Shown: in pieces, positions 8,082 through 16,009 of the stretch
Layout: the number at the start of each line of letters is the position of its first letter
How positions within the stretch are numbered: the stretch's first letter is position 1
NCBI GenBank assembly: GCA_009773005.1
Contig: WOUT01000027.1
Location: 1 to 32,924 of the forward strand
Length of the DNA stretch: 32,924 bases
Direction of reading: 5' to 3'
From: Chloroflexota bacterium
Lineage (GTDB): Bacteria > Chloroflexota > Anaerolineae > Anaerolineales > Anaerolineaceae
Notes under the pieces: generated by a model
The model's input: the letters and a program-made list of their open reading frames with translations, nothing else
Told to the model about the DNA's origin: nothing
Database searches by the model: none
Made by a program: the position numbers and the translations under genes

Positions 8082-8960
8082 ATGAAACGATTAACAATTC
8101 CCATTTTAATAATTCTAATGTTCTTATTTTCAGGCTGCGGCAAGAACATTCCCGGTGCAACCCCGACCGAGACAGCCCCTGCAGCTATCCCTGCCACACC
8201 GACATCCCTGCCGATGGCATTACGTGTGAATGGTGAGGGGATTTTACTCAGCGAGTATGAAGCGGAGTTGACAAGGTTGCAGCAAGCACAGACAACGCTG
8301 GGGCAGGTGACCACCCCGGAAGAACAAAGAAACCGGGTGATTCAAAATTTTACAGATCAACTACTGCTTGCGCAAGCCGCCACGCAGGCGGGTTTTGGAG
8401 TGGACGATGCGACCATTCAGGCGCGGATTGACAAACTGGTCTCAGACATCGGTGGGATAGACAAGTTGACCACCTGGCAGTCTGCCAATGGCTATACCGA
8501 TGAATCATTTCGAGCTGCTCTAAAACGGGCAATTCTCACCACCTGGCAGCGGGACCAGATCATCAATAGTGTGCCCACAACTGCAGTGCAGATTCACGCC
8601 AGGCAGATCCTGGTTCAGGACGAAGCAAATGCTTCTGCGGCATATAGCCAGCTCCAATCTGGCCTGGATTTTGCAACGTTAGCTTTTGCCTATGATCCAG
8701 TCTTGGGCGGTGATCTGGGCTGGTTCCCGGTCGGCATGTTAACTCAACCGGAAGTGGAAGCGGCCGCTTTCGCTGTGCAGCCTGGAGAGTACACCGAGGT
8801 AGTCAAAAGTAAGATCGGCTATCACATTGTGTTTGTCATCGAGCGCGATCCGGCGCACACTCTTTCTATAGATGCCCGCCGTACTTTGCAAGAGAAAACG
8901 CTCGTCGAATGGCTGGACGCCAGCCGTGCTGTTAGTAATATAGTAGTACTGGTGCCATAA
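8082..8960 (+). CDS. Parvulin-type peptidyl-prolyl isomerase lipoprotein (PrsA/SurA-like)
   Basis: The 292-aa protein begins with a lipoprotein signal peptide and lipobox FSGC (Cys 19), then a Thr/Pro-rich linker. Residues about 50-165 are helical and resemble a SurA N-terminal chaperone domain (AALRVNGEGILLSEYEAEL type opening, then ...QNFTDQLLLAQAA). Residues about 168-262 form a PpiC rotamase domain: HARQILVQDEANA, FATLAFAYDP, GGDLGWFPVGML and SKIGYHIVFVIERD are the standard signatures. It should help fold secreted proteins outside the membrane. It follows groEL but lies behind a terminator and has its own -10 box. The next gene, 36 bp on, is probably co-transcribed. Confidence 0.92.
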   Translation: MKRLTIPILIILMFLFSGCGKNIPGATPTETAPAAIPATPTSLPMALRVNGEGILLSEYEAELTRLQQAQTTLGQVTTPEEQRNRVIQNFTDQLLLAQAATQAGFGVDDATIQARIDKLVSDIGGIDKLTTWQSANGYTDESFRAALKRAILTTWQRDQIINSVPTTAVQIHARQILVQDEANASAAYSQLQSGLDFATLAFAYDPVLGGDLGWFPVGMLTQPEVEAAAFAVQPGEYTEVVKSKIGYHIVFVIERDPAHTLSIDARRTLQEKTLVEWLDASRAVSNIVVLVP

Positions 8961-8996
8961 CCATTTTGCTGATCTAAAACATTACTGGAGCGCCAA

Positions 8997-9746
8997 ATGA
9001 ACTTTGCTGACCATGAAGAATTGGCTAAACGTCAAAAACGCAGGCTACGCCGCCGAAGAAATGATATGGTGTGGAATTTGCTCACAGGCAGTGTGCTGAT
9101 CGCCATGGTGGGTTTGATCAGCGTGATGCTCCTGGTGTTTTCCAACCCGCATATTGCGTTAAATCCTTTTCCGCCGCCGACCATGCCCGTTCTTGTGATC
9201 CTTCCAAGCCCAACGCCAACGCTGGTGGTGATGCCTGCCACCTGGACACCAACGCTGAGAGCTACCGAAACGCCGCCACCTATGCTGATTAGTGCCACCG
9301 CAGATCCAACCAATACAACCACAACCAGCGCTCTGCCTACCACAAACACGACAGAGAGCAGCGCTATCTATCCGTTTGTTCTGCAAGGCGCCCCCGCAGA
9401 GGTCAGAAGCGTGGTTTTCAGACCTGAAACCGGATGCGAATGGCAGGGAGTCGCAGGTCAGGTGGTTGACCTTCAAGGCAAACCGAAACTTCAAATCGCG
9501 GTTGCGTTGAAGGGTGTGTTCAATGGGAAAACCGTTGATATGAAAACAATTTCCGGCACTCATACAGTATACGGAGAGTCCGGCTATGAGTTCCAATTAA
9601 GCAATGTGCCGATCCAATCATCCGGGTCGTTATCAATTCAATTGATTGACCAATCCTTTCTGCCTTTATCAGACAAGGTAATCTTCAATACATATGCAAC
9701 CTGCGATAAAAACCTGATCTTGATCAATTTCAAACAGGTACAGTGA
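8997..9746 (+). CDS. Membrane-anchored protein of unknown function with a C-terminal beta-rich domain
   Basis: I do not recognise a named family. The 249-aa protein has a very basic N-terminus (KRQKRRLRRRRND), one transmembrane helix at about residues 25-47 and a long Thr/Pro linker (SPTPTLVV to TTNTTE). After it comes a compact domain of about 115 residues that looks all-beta, with two Cys (ETGCEWQG and YATCDKN) that could pair outside the membrane. The basic cluster before the helix predicts an N-in, C-out topology. CTGGAG upstream of the ATG serves as the ribosome binding site. It follows the parvulin lipoprotein by 36 bp and converges with the next gene. A surface role is inferred only from topology. 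Confidence 0.75.
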   Translation: MNFADHEELAKRQKRRLRRRRNDMVWNLLTGSVLIAMVGLISVMLLVFSNPHIALNPFPPPTMPVLVILPSPTPTLVVMPATWTPTLRATETPPPMLISATADPTNTTTTSALPTTNTTESSAIYPFVLQGAPAEVRSVVFRPETGCEWQGVAGQVVDLQGKPKLQIAVALKGVFNGKTVDMKTISGTHTVYGESGYEFQLSNVPIQSSGSLSIQLIDQSFLPLSDKVIFNTYATCDKNLILINFKQVQ

Positions 9747-9753
9747 GTTTCAA

Positions 9754-12003
9754 TTATAGAAACATCGAAAGTTGAGTGGCATCTTCCAGGCTGATCGGAT
9801 CTGAGTCAATAAACAGATCCCACAAGTCCAGAGAGATGTCTTTGCGTTGCGCCAGATCTCGCAAGGTGCGGTATTTAAGAAAATGCCAATGGGATGAGAC
9901 CAATTCGCGCAAATTGGGGTCACGGTCCAGTTTGAATCTCAGAAGCGCTGAACGGCTGCCGGGGAATACGAATACAGTTTCAACAGGTTCTGAATATTGC
10001 GGGCGGGCAAACCGGCTGACCAGCGCCGAGACAGAAAGGAAGATCTGATATCGAGGGAGTTCCAACCGGGCTTTGTTGAACCAGGAGATGGGGTTTTCTC
10101 CGTTGCACTCCAATCCAAATTTTTCTGCCATTGATCTGATAAACTCTTGAATTTCATCAAGATCTTTCTTCCGTTTTCCTGATAACTCGTTCTCTTTCAA
10201 ATTCCAAGTCTGGTCTTGCGGATCAAAGTCGGCATAGGAGTGAAGACAGAATTCCAGCAGATCATCGGGTGGAGTAGAGAAACCGGGGAATCGCTGAAGT
10301 ATTCGGTGGTGAATTTCTTGAGACGCAACCTTTTTTTCTTTTTGCAGCCAATTTATCAGTTCGGTTTCCACGCGATCTGCCAGAGAAACCTGGCAGCCTT
10401 CTGATTGGGTCAACCACCAAAAACCGCTTTCCAGATCTTGCGCGGTCGCGTCCAATCGGCGCAGGAATTTTCGATCAGAAAAAACCTTGGCAATCTCGGT
10501 TTGAATTTCAGCAGCTGTTTCAAAAGTCAATTGCTGGATGGTCTTTGGAAAGGCATTTTCCTGGGCGAGCGCTGTGATTACCCGAGTAAATAGTTTGAGG
10601 TAGCGGCACGGTTCACCGATATCAATTAAGAGATCATGAATCGATTCGCGAATGATTCTATGGAGGTTAACCTTTTTGATTTCATGGCTGGTCCGTTGCG
10701 TAAGCCACTCCAACTGAATCGGGTCTTCTTCATTTTTATATGCCCAGCCGGATAACGCCAAACCGCTCGCCACGGAGGCTTCAACAGCGGCCGCTACAAA
10801 ACCGGCGGTTGGTTCGGGCAGCAAACTAAAAACATATGTGTTCTCTTTAACCAGCCGGGCTGCCGGGGCAAGCACTGACTGCAGTGCATTGGCATGCCAG
10901 TACCAATCAAACCGCTGGCGCTCAAGCACATTCTTAAGACTGGCGGCATTTTCTTTTCCCCACAGCCAAGAAGACCACAGGGTTGAAAGCGTCCAGAAAG
11001 CCTGGTTGGGACGGGGCAGCACGCAAACAACGGTCTCCATCTGAATGGACGGTTTTTGCTGGAGGAAGTCCCGCATTCGTCCAGGGAAGAGACAGATCCC
11101 TGCGGATTCAGGAAGGTCAGGCCAGAGCTTGAGCGGGATGGGTTCAGGTTCAGAGGTCCATAAGTTCACAGCGTTTTCCAGCGCCATCCAGATATTCTTT
11201 TCCAGATATTCTGCCGGTGTGTTAAGCATGCGCGGTCGCTCATTTGTTTCAGTGGTCTGCCACAAGGAGTGACCGGCATCCAGCGTGGAGAGTAAAAGCG
11301 CATCGATCAGAGCGCGGCGTTGAGGATTCAGGGATAAACCTTCCACTTTATTGATCAAGGTGAACAAGGCATAAAGCGGCCTGGCAGCGTAGACCTTGAG
11401 CACTTCCTCCAGATGTTCCCGCGCTTCTTTTGTCCCGCCTGGCACTCTTTCAATCGCCCGGGCACGGTGCAAGGGGTCAGACCTTTGAACCACAGCGAGC
11501 CGTTCGATATCTTCCTCTGTGACCGGGTGTTCGCCAGCATCCCCGCAAGCCGGACAAGTGTAGTCCCGCGCAAAAGGGGCTGCCTCCGACTTGCGCCACA
11601 GAAAACCGGTTGCGGAGATTTCTTTGCCGCAGCTCGCGCAGCGGGTGAGATATAGGTTCAGGATGTGCGATTCCAGACGCTCATTCCCCCGTTTTTGAAC
11701 CGCCAACTCAGAGAGGACTGATCGAAATTCATCCTTCGAGGGGGAATGCGCCAGCATTGTTAACTCGAACGCGCTGACCGGATTGTTGATCGCGACTAAA
11801 ACCTTGTACCCGGCTTGGGCGATCTCAAGAATGGTTTTTGGGGATGCGCCGATCGGTTCCAACACCCATACGCCTGGCGAGTTATGCTGGTTTAACCACA
11901 TGCGTGCTACACCAGCAGAGTAAGGAGGCAGGAATCTCTCAAACGGGATTTCCTGAGCATCTCTTTCCGGTTCAAGATAGGGGAGTGGCGTCGCTTCATT
12001 CAT
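9754..12003 (-). CDS. Degenerate DNA-methyltransferase-like protein with a zinc ribbon
   Basis: The 749-aa protein has the order of parts of DUF1156-type adenine-specific DNA methylases. A motif-I-like segment VLEPIGASPKTILEIA (47-62) leads to NNPVSAF where active enzymes have a DxNPVA-like stretch. A zinc ribbon CASC...CPAC follows (Cys 122, 125, 150, 153), and then CVLPRPNQAFWTLSTLW (about 327-343) stands where a DPPY-type catalytic motif would be. Asp and Tyr of that motif are missing and the glycine-rich loop is altered, so methyl transfer is unlikely. The last 300 residues are not recognised. The start at 12003 is chosen because a promoter ends 7 nt before it. An ATG at 12081 with AGGTGAT upstream would add 26 residues and cannot be excluded. 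Confidence 0.7.
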   Translation of the reverse strand: MNEATPLPYLEPERDAQEIPFERFLPPYSAGVARMWLNQHNSPGVWVLEPIGASPKTILEIAQAGYKVLVAINNPVSAFELTMLAHSPSKDEFRSVLSELAVQKRGNERLESHILNLYLTRCASCGKEISATGFLWRKSEAAPFARDYTCPACGDAGEHPVTEEDIERLAVVQRSDPLHRARAIERVPGGTKEAREHLEEVLKVYAARPLYALFTLINKVEGLSLNPQRRALIDALLLSTLDAGHSLWQTTETNERPRMLNTPAEYLEKNIWMALENAVNLWTSEPEPIPLKLWPDLPESAGICLFPGRMRDFLQQKPSIQMETVVCVLPRPNQAFWTLSTLWSSWLWGKENAASLKNVLERQRFDWYWHANALQSVLAPAARLVKENTYVFSLLPEPTAGFVAAAVEASVASGLALSGWAYKNEEDPIQLEWLTQRTSHEIKKVNLHRIIRESIHDLLIDIGEPCRYLKLFTRVITALAQENAFPKTIQQLTFETAAEIQTEIAKVFSDRKFLRRLDATAQDLESGFWWLTQSEGCQVSLADRVETELINWLQKEKKVASQEIHHRILQRFPGFSTPPDDLLEFCLHSYADFDPQDQTWNLKENELSGKRKKDLDEIQEFIRSMAEKFGLECNGENPISWFNKARLELPRYQIFLSVSALVSRFARPQYSEPVETVFVFPGSRSALLRFKLDRDPNLRELVSSHWHFLKYRTLRDLAQRKDISLDLWDLFIDSDPISLEDATQLSMFL

Positions 12004-12010
12004 CCCCTTT

Positions 12011-12038
12011 ATGATATACGAAAACAGAGGCTTTTCAA
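12011..12038 (-). promoter_or_regulatory. Predicted promoter of the methylase-like gene
   Basis: Minus strand: TTGAAA (12038-12033), 16-nt spacer, TATCAT (12016-12011), then seven bases to the ATG at 12003. This predicts a leaderless transcript. Confidence 0.45.
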
Positions 12039-12067
12039 TCCCTTCAAACAAAATCCCTTCAAACAAA
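12038..12067. repeat. Two perfect tandem 15-bp repeats abutting a -35 box
   Basis: The unit ATCCCTTCAAACAAA is present twice, head to tail, at 12038-12052 and 12053-12067. The block touches the -35 hexamer of the methylase-like gene. If translation started at 12081 the repeat would encode a duplicated FEGI(L/E) pentapeptide. Confidence 0.85.
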
Positions 12068-12135
12068 AAAGTGATACTCATCAAGCATCACCTTTTGGTG
12101 TGAACGAAAAAGAATAGAAATTAGATAAACTCTTA

Positions 12136-12219
12136 TTATTGTCCCGCGTTTTCCTTGGTGGAAGGGATGCGTTCCAGGACGGTTTCGATGACGTGGCGGG
12201 GGTACTTGTGTTTTCTGGT
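12136..12219 (-). other. Coding-like extension in frame with feoC, after its stop codon
   Basis: Right after the feoC TAA the same frame stays open for 27 codons to a second TAA. It reads TRKHKYPRHVIETVLER and on to STKENAGQ. Most codons end in G or C, like the neighbouring genes, and there is no start codon of its own. It may be a former C-terminus cut by a nonsense mutation, a sequencing error, or chance. The remaining bases 12068-12135 hold no recognisable gene. Confidence 0.35.
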
Positions 12220-12474
12220 TTACCGGAGAGAATCTCGCAAGATTCGTAAGCGGGGTTTGGAATCAACGGATGAACTGCACATATTGGAGAGCGAGCAAGA
12301 GTCGCAGGGTTTTTCGTTAGAACAACCTGGATCAACGGATTGCAGATAACCGTGCTCTTCGAGAGTATCCAGCATAGCCTGGATCATTTCGGGGGAAGTG
12401 CTGAGCCGGGTGGCGAGCACGCTTGGTGAGGTCGTGCCTCCGTTTTTTATCTCAGTGAGCAGTTTTTCCAGCAT
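12220..12474 (-). CDS. feoC: FeoC-like winged-helix protein with a four-cysteine cluster
   Basis: The 84-aa protein has an N-terminal winged-helix-like part (residues 1-47: MLEKLLTEIK, then SPSVLATRLSTSPEMIQAMLDTLEEHGYL). A C-x5-C-x2-C-x5-C cluster follows (Cys 51, 57, 60, 66), typical of the FeoC/FeoB-associated family, where the Cys bind an iron-sulfur cluster or another metal. It starts one base after the feoB stop codon (TGA-C-ATG), so coupled translation is expected. Its likely job is to tune FeoB or sense iron or oxygen; this is family knowledge. A coding-like extension in the same frame follows the stop codon. Confidence 0.82.
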   Translation of the reverse strand: MLEKLLTEIKNGGTTSPSVLATRLSTSPEMIQAMLDTLEEHGYLQSVDPGCSNEKPCDSCSLSNMCSSSVDSKPRLRILRDSLR

Positions 12475-12475
12475 G

Positions 12476-14518
12476 TCATAATCCCAAGGCTGAGGCGATC
12501 TGATAAACAGCGGTTCCGGCTGCGATCGAGACCACCAACATGATCCCGATGTTGACAAAGGTCCATTTCCACGAGCCGGTTTCTTGCCTGATGACCGACA
12601 TGGTTGCCGCGCAGGGGATAAACAATAAGGACACCGTTAAAAAACCGAGCGCTGTTGCAGGCGAATAAATAGTTGCCAGCGTTTGAGACAGCCCGTTGTC
12701 TTGAACGCCGCCGAAGAGGATGCCCAGAGTAGCGATGGCGTTTTCTTTCGCCACAAAACTGGTCAGCAAGGCGACGGTGAGCTTCCAATCCATGCCCATC
12801 CAACGCCCGACAGGTTCAACCAGTTGACCGATCCTGGCGAGTGCGCTGTGTTCGATGTTGCCGTCTGGTAAAACCGATAGCGCCCATACCACCACGGAGA
12901 TCAACAGAATGATGGTGCCCGCTTTTTTGACGAACGAGAGCGAGCGCTGCCAGATAAGCATGCCGATCGTGCGCAGGTTGGGGATATGGTAAAGCGGCAT
13001 CTCCATAATAAAGGCGGAGCGTTCGCCCTTGAAGAGAACGCGATTCAACACAACGCCCAACACGACGAGGATGAATAGGGAGAAAAAGACCAGCCCCCAG
13101 ATCACCCAGATGGCTTGACTGCCAAAGAAGGCGGGCGCAAGAAAAGCCAGCACAGCCATGCGGGCAGTGCACGGCACAAAAGGCGCGAGCAGGATGGTTA
13201 GCAGGCGGGACTTGCGTGAATCGATGACCCTGGTACCGATGACTGCCGGGACGTTGCAGCCAAACCCGAGGAAAAGCGGCAGGAACGACTTGCCGTGCAG
13301 TCCCATCCAGTGCATGAAATTGTCCATCACGTAGGCGGCGCGCGCCATGTATCCTACATCTTCGAGAAAGCCGAAGGTGGCAAAGAAGATGATGAGGATC
13401 GGCAAAAAGGTAAGCACTGACCCAACGCCGCCGATGATACCGTCCACGATCAGGCTGCGCAGCCAACCTGCAGAGCCAGCCAGCCAGCTGTTCACCATCA
13501 TTCCAAAGGGTGTGATGATCTGAGTGTTGAACCATTGTTGCGCGGGAGATCCCAGCGAAAAAGTGAGCCAAAACACCAGACCGAGAATAAACCCAAGCAA
13601 AACCAGTCCAAAAACGGGATGTGCCGCCCAGCGGTCGAGGCGGTCGGTCAGACTGATTTGCCCGATCTTCGGGTGGATGACCGCCGCTCGGGTCAGCCTG
13701 CCGATCCACTCATAGCGCCCGGAGGCGATGGCCAGCATGGCGTCATCATGGTCTTTGAGTAATGCGTGGATCTGACCCCAGCGATCAGGGGGAAGGACGG
13801 CTTGCATTTTTTGAGTAATCTCACGGTCGCCTTCGAGCAGTTTGAGCGCCACCCAGTTTTCAGGGTAGGGGCTGGGCACGAATTCACCCAGCAGGCACAG
13901 CATTTTATCCAGAATTTCCTGGTGGTCGGCGCGGATCTCGGGTACACGCGGGGTCTGAACGACGTCAGAGGTGACCATCTTCTTGATGGACTCCAGCAGG
14001 TGTGGCGTGCTTTCGGCGTGCGTGGCGGTGAGCGGAATGACCGGCACACCCAGGGCGGCTTCAAGCACGTTGGCTTCGATGGTGATGCCTGCCTGACCTG
14101 CCACATCCATCATGTTCAAGACCACTACCAGCGGCGCCGGCAGAGTAATAAGTTCCGCAACCAGGTATAACGAGCGTTCAAGGTTGGCGGCGTTCACCAG
14201 CGCCACCACCAGGTCTGGCGCTTCAGTGAGGATGAAATCGCGAGTGATCAATTCTTCGGGCGAGTTGGCAGTCAGACTGTAAGTTCCTGGCAGATCCACC
14301 AACCGGTATTCACGCCCGGCGTATTTGAACTTGCCCTCTTTGCGTTCGACGGTCTTGCCCGGCCAGTTACCGACGTGCTGATTTAATCCGGTCAGCAGGT
14401 TGAAGACGGTTGACTTGCCGACGTTGGGCTGCCCTGCCAGAGCGATCAGGGGCGAACCTTTGACAGCGAGATGTTTTTTGGTTTGGGGTGAGCCTGTGTC
14501 ATGGCAGCCAGCGTTCAT
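12476..14518 (-). CDS. feoB: Ferrous iron transport protein FeoB
   Basis: The 680-aa protein has an N-terminal cytoplasmic GTPase domain: G1 GQPNVGKST (29-37), switch Thr in GKTVE (56), G3 DLPG (75-78) and G4 NMMD (135-138, a mild variant of NxxD). A helical GDI-like domain and a polytopic membrane region with two gate-like segments follow (LPLFLGFGCNVPAVIGTR and LLFIPCAATMSVIR). These parts bring Fe2+ across the cytoplasmic membrane. Its ATG overlaps the feoA TGA (ATGA) and feoC follows by one base, giving a compact feoABC operon. The divergent DtxR-family gene suggests iron-responsive repression. Confidence 0.97.
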   Translation of the reverse strand: MNAGCHDTGSPQTKKHLAVKGSPLIALAGQPNVGKSTVFNLLTGLNQHVGNWPGKTVERKEGKFKYAGREYRLVDLPGTYSLTANSPEELITRDFILTEAPDLVVALVNAANLERSLYLVAELITLPAPLVVVLNMMDVAGQAGITIEANVLEAALGVPVIPLTATHAESTPHLLESIKKMVTSDVVQTPRVPEIRADHQEILDKMLCLLGEFVPSPYPENWVALKLLEGDREITQKMQAVLPPDRWGQIHALLKDHDDAMLAIASGRYEWIGRLTRAAVIHPKIGQISLTDRLDRWAAHPVFGLVLLGFILGLVFWLTFSLGSPAQQWFNTQIITPFGMMVNSWLAGSAGWLRSLIVDGIIGGVGSVLTFLPILIIFFATFGFLEDVGYMARAAYVMDNFMHWMGLHGKSFLPLFLGFGCNVPAVIGTRVIDSRKSRLLTILLAPFVPCTARMAVLAFLAPAFFGSQAIWVIWGLVFFSLFILVVLGVVLNRVLFKGERSAFIMEMPLYHIPNLRTIGMLIWQRSLSFVKKAGTIILLISVVVWALSVLPDGNIEHSALARIGQLVEPVGRWMGMDWKLTVALLTSFVAKENAIATLGILFGGVQDNGLSQTLATIYSPATALGFLTVSLLFIPCAATMSVIRQETGSWKWTFVNIGIMLVVSIAAGTAVYQIASALGL

Positions 14519-14769
14519 TGCAGCTCCACGCCCTGAACGAGCAGCCTGGCGGCTTCGCGTCTTCCGAGAGCGACATGCGTCCCTCTCACGTTGACGATCA
14601 GCGGACCACGGCCAAAGTTTTGCAGCACTTCTATCACCGTCCCCGGGGTCAGCCCCAGCGAGGTGAGGCGGCTGGTCAATTCACGACCTACCTTAATTGA
14701 AAACAAGGTAACCTGGTCACCGGTCTTGATCTCAGAGAGAGGTTTGATTGGGCTGTTGGTTGAATCCAT
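14515..14769 (-). CDS. feoA: FeoA, SH3-like partner of FeoB
   Basis: The 84-aa protein is a single FeoA/SH3-like domain (LSEIKTGDQVTLFSI, LTSLGLTPGTVIEVLQNFGRGPLIVNVRGTHVALGRREA) of normal length. It is a small cytoplasmic protein needed for FeoB-dependent Fe2+ uptake. AGAAGG precedes the ATG. As first gene of the operon it lies directly behind the operator-like palindromes at 14836-14869 that face the DtxR-family gene. Confidence 0.95.
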   Translation of the reverse strand: MDSTNSPIKPLSEIKTGDQVTLFSIKVGRELTSRLTSLGLTPGTVIEVLQNFGRGPLIVNVRGTHVALGRREAARLLVQGVELQ

Positions 14770-14835
14770 TTCATTGCCTTCTATGCCGGAATGAGAAAAA
14801 TAGTATCAACACAGTTTGAAAATATGGTATGATTA

Positions 14836-14869
14836 ATTAGTATATGCTAATTTCATGATTAGTATAATC
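14836..14869. promoter_or_regulatory. Two palindromes in the feoA/dtxR divergent promoter region (candidate iron operator)
   Basis: ATTAG-tatatg-CTAAT (14836-14851) and GATTA-gta-TAATC (14857-14869) are perfect short palindromes sharing the ATTAG half-site. A TATAAT box (14863-14868) for the rightward regulator gene lies inside the second. A leftward -35-like TTAGCA overlaps the first. This is what is expected of a DtxR/IdeR/MntR-type operator controlling both feoABC and the regulator. The -35 boxes are weak in both directions. The rest of 14770-14921 shows nothing else. Confidence 0.6.
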
Positions 14870-14921
14870 TATAAACAAGTCATTTGTAAAGTATGATGAA
14901 CTTCCTCTTTTTGGAGTAATT

Positions 14922-15578
14922 ATGACGGGAAAGATCAGCGCGACCATCGAAGATTATCTGGGAATGCTGTATATCTCGGAGCGCGACGGCAACGCCATCA
15001 GCGGCACGCGGCTGGCGGAATTGCTGGGGGTATCAACCCCCACAGTAGCCAACACGTTAAAACGGATGACGCGCGACGGATTGATCACAATGGACGGCAA
15101 CCACAGCCCTCACCTCACCCCGCGCGGCGACGAATTGGCACGCACGGTGATGCGCCGGCATATGCTGGCGGAATGGATGCTGATCCGCATGCTGTCGTGG
15201 TCGAAGGTGCATCACGAGGCACACGGGTTCGAACACTCCATTTCAGACGAAGTGGAGACGGCGCTTTTGCAGGAACTCAATCAACCGGAAGTTTGCCCGC
15301 ACGGCAACCCGCTGCCGGGGCACGAAGCGGCGGTTTCTGCCTGGGTGCCGCTCACCAGTCTCAAAGCGGGCGATTGCGTGACCATCCGCCGCATCCATGA
15401 ACTGGCCGAGGAGATCCCTGACCTGCTGACGTTTTTAGAAGAGAAGAAGATCTCGCCGGGGCAGCAGGTGAAGGTGACCGAGGTGCTGCCATTCAACCAG
15501 ACCGTCACGCTGGACGTGCTGGAGAACCTGGTGACGCTGGGGTTTTCAACCGCGCGGCAGATCTTTGTGGAAGTGTAA
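14922..15578 (+). CDS. DtxR-family metal-dependent transcriptional regulator
   Basis: The 218-aa protein has an N-terminal winged helix (ISATIEDYLGMLY, then ISGTRLAELLGVSTPTVANTLKRM, about 25-50). A dimerization/metal-binding domain follows (RRHMLAEWML, FEHSISDEVETAL, CPHGNPLPG), and the C-terminus is an SH3/FeoA-like domain (LTSLKAGDCVTIRRI, onward). These are the three standard parts of full-length DtxR/IdeR/MntR proteins, which bind Fe2+ or Mn2+ and then DNA. GGAG lies 7 nt before the ATG. Divergence from feoA points to iron as the signal, though Mn cannot be ruled out. The palindromes upstream are the likely binding site. Confidence 0.93.
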   Translation: MTGKISATIEDYLGMLYISERDGNAISGTRLAELLGVSTPTVANTLKRMTRDGLITMDGNHSPHLTPRGDELARTVMRRHMLAEWMLIRMLSWSKVHHEAHGFEHSISDEVETALLQELNQPEVCPHGNPLPGHEAAVSAWVPLTSLKAGDCVTIRRIHELAEEIPDLLTFLEEKKISPGQQVKVTEVLPFNQTVTLDVLENLVTLGFSTARQIFVEV

Positions 15579-15664
15579 AAGATCAGGGACTCGTAATTAG
15601 TTATTAGGTGACGAAGGTCAAACCCTTTTAAAAACCTCGGGGACATATGCACGGGCATTCAGTC

Positions 15665-15692
15665 TTGTATTGAAAAACCAATCATGTATAAT
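15665..15692 (+). promoter_or_regulatory. Predicted promoter of the MNT gene
   Basis: TTGTAT (15665-15670), 16-nt spacer, TATAAT (15687-15692). AAGAGG at 15699-15704 serves as the ribosome binding site for the ATG at 15710. The rest of 15579-15664 shows no gene or clear terminator. Confidence 0.6.
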
Positions 15693-15709
15693 TCAATCAA
15701 GAGGTTAGA

Positions 15710-16009
15710 ATGAATTTTGACCAAATCCGTCTATTTTCAAGTCAAATAAAAATAATTGCCGCCAAACATGGAATTTCACAAGTCTATGTGTTTGGATCTG
15801 TCGCACGTGGGGAGAACACGCCCCACAGTGATGTTGATCTTCTTGTAGAAATGCAGGAAGACGCTTCTCTATTTGGAATGGCAGGTTTTGGCTACGAAAC
15901 TGAAAAATTACTGGGAGTATCGGTTGATGTTGTTCCTTTATCGGTACTGCCTCAAGTGAGTGATCAAGAATTTGTTTTGAGTATTCAGAGAGAAGCAATT
16001 GCACTATGA
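15710..16009 (+). CDS. MNT-type minimal nucleotidyltransferase (antitoxin of a HEPN/MNT pair)
   Basis: The 99-aa protein has the complete signature of a minimal nucleotidyltransferase: GSVARGENTPHSDVD (29-43), with catalytic-type Asp 41 and 43 and a third Asp in VDVV (73). In HEPN/MNT toxin-antitoxin pairs such a protein AMPylates or otherwise neutralises a HEPN ribonuclease. Its TGA overlaps the ATG of a downstream reading frame (ATGA) that begins like a HEPN gene but stops after about 18 matching codons. The active-site residues are intact, so the antitoxin half looks functional but orphaned. Confidence 0.88.
   Translation: MNFDQIRLFSSQIKIIAAKHGISQVYVFGSVARGENTPHSDVDLLVEMQEDASLFGMAGFGYETEKLLGVSVDVVPLSVLPQVSDQEFVLSIQREAIAL

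Noticed and set aside
12475-12558. FeoC frame beginning inside feoB
   Set aside because: Those residues are out-of-frame feoB sequence; the winged helix starts at MLEKLL (12474).
12816-13709. 297-codon open frame on the minus strand inside feoB
   Set aside because: It is a shifted frame of feoB with His/Arg-rich composition and no domain.
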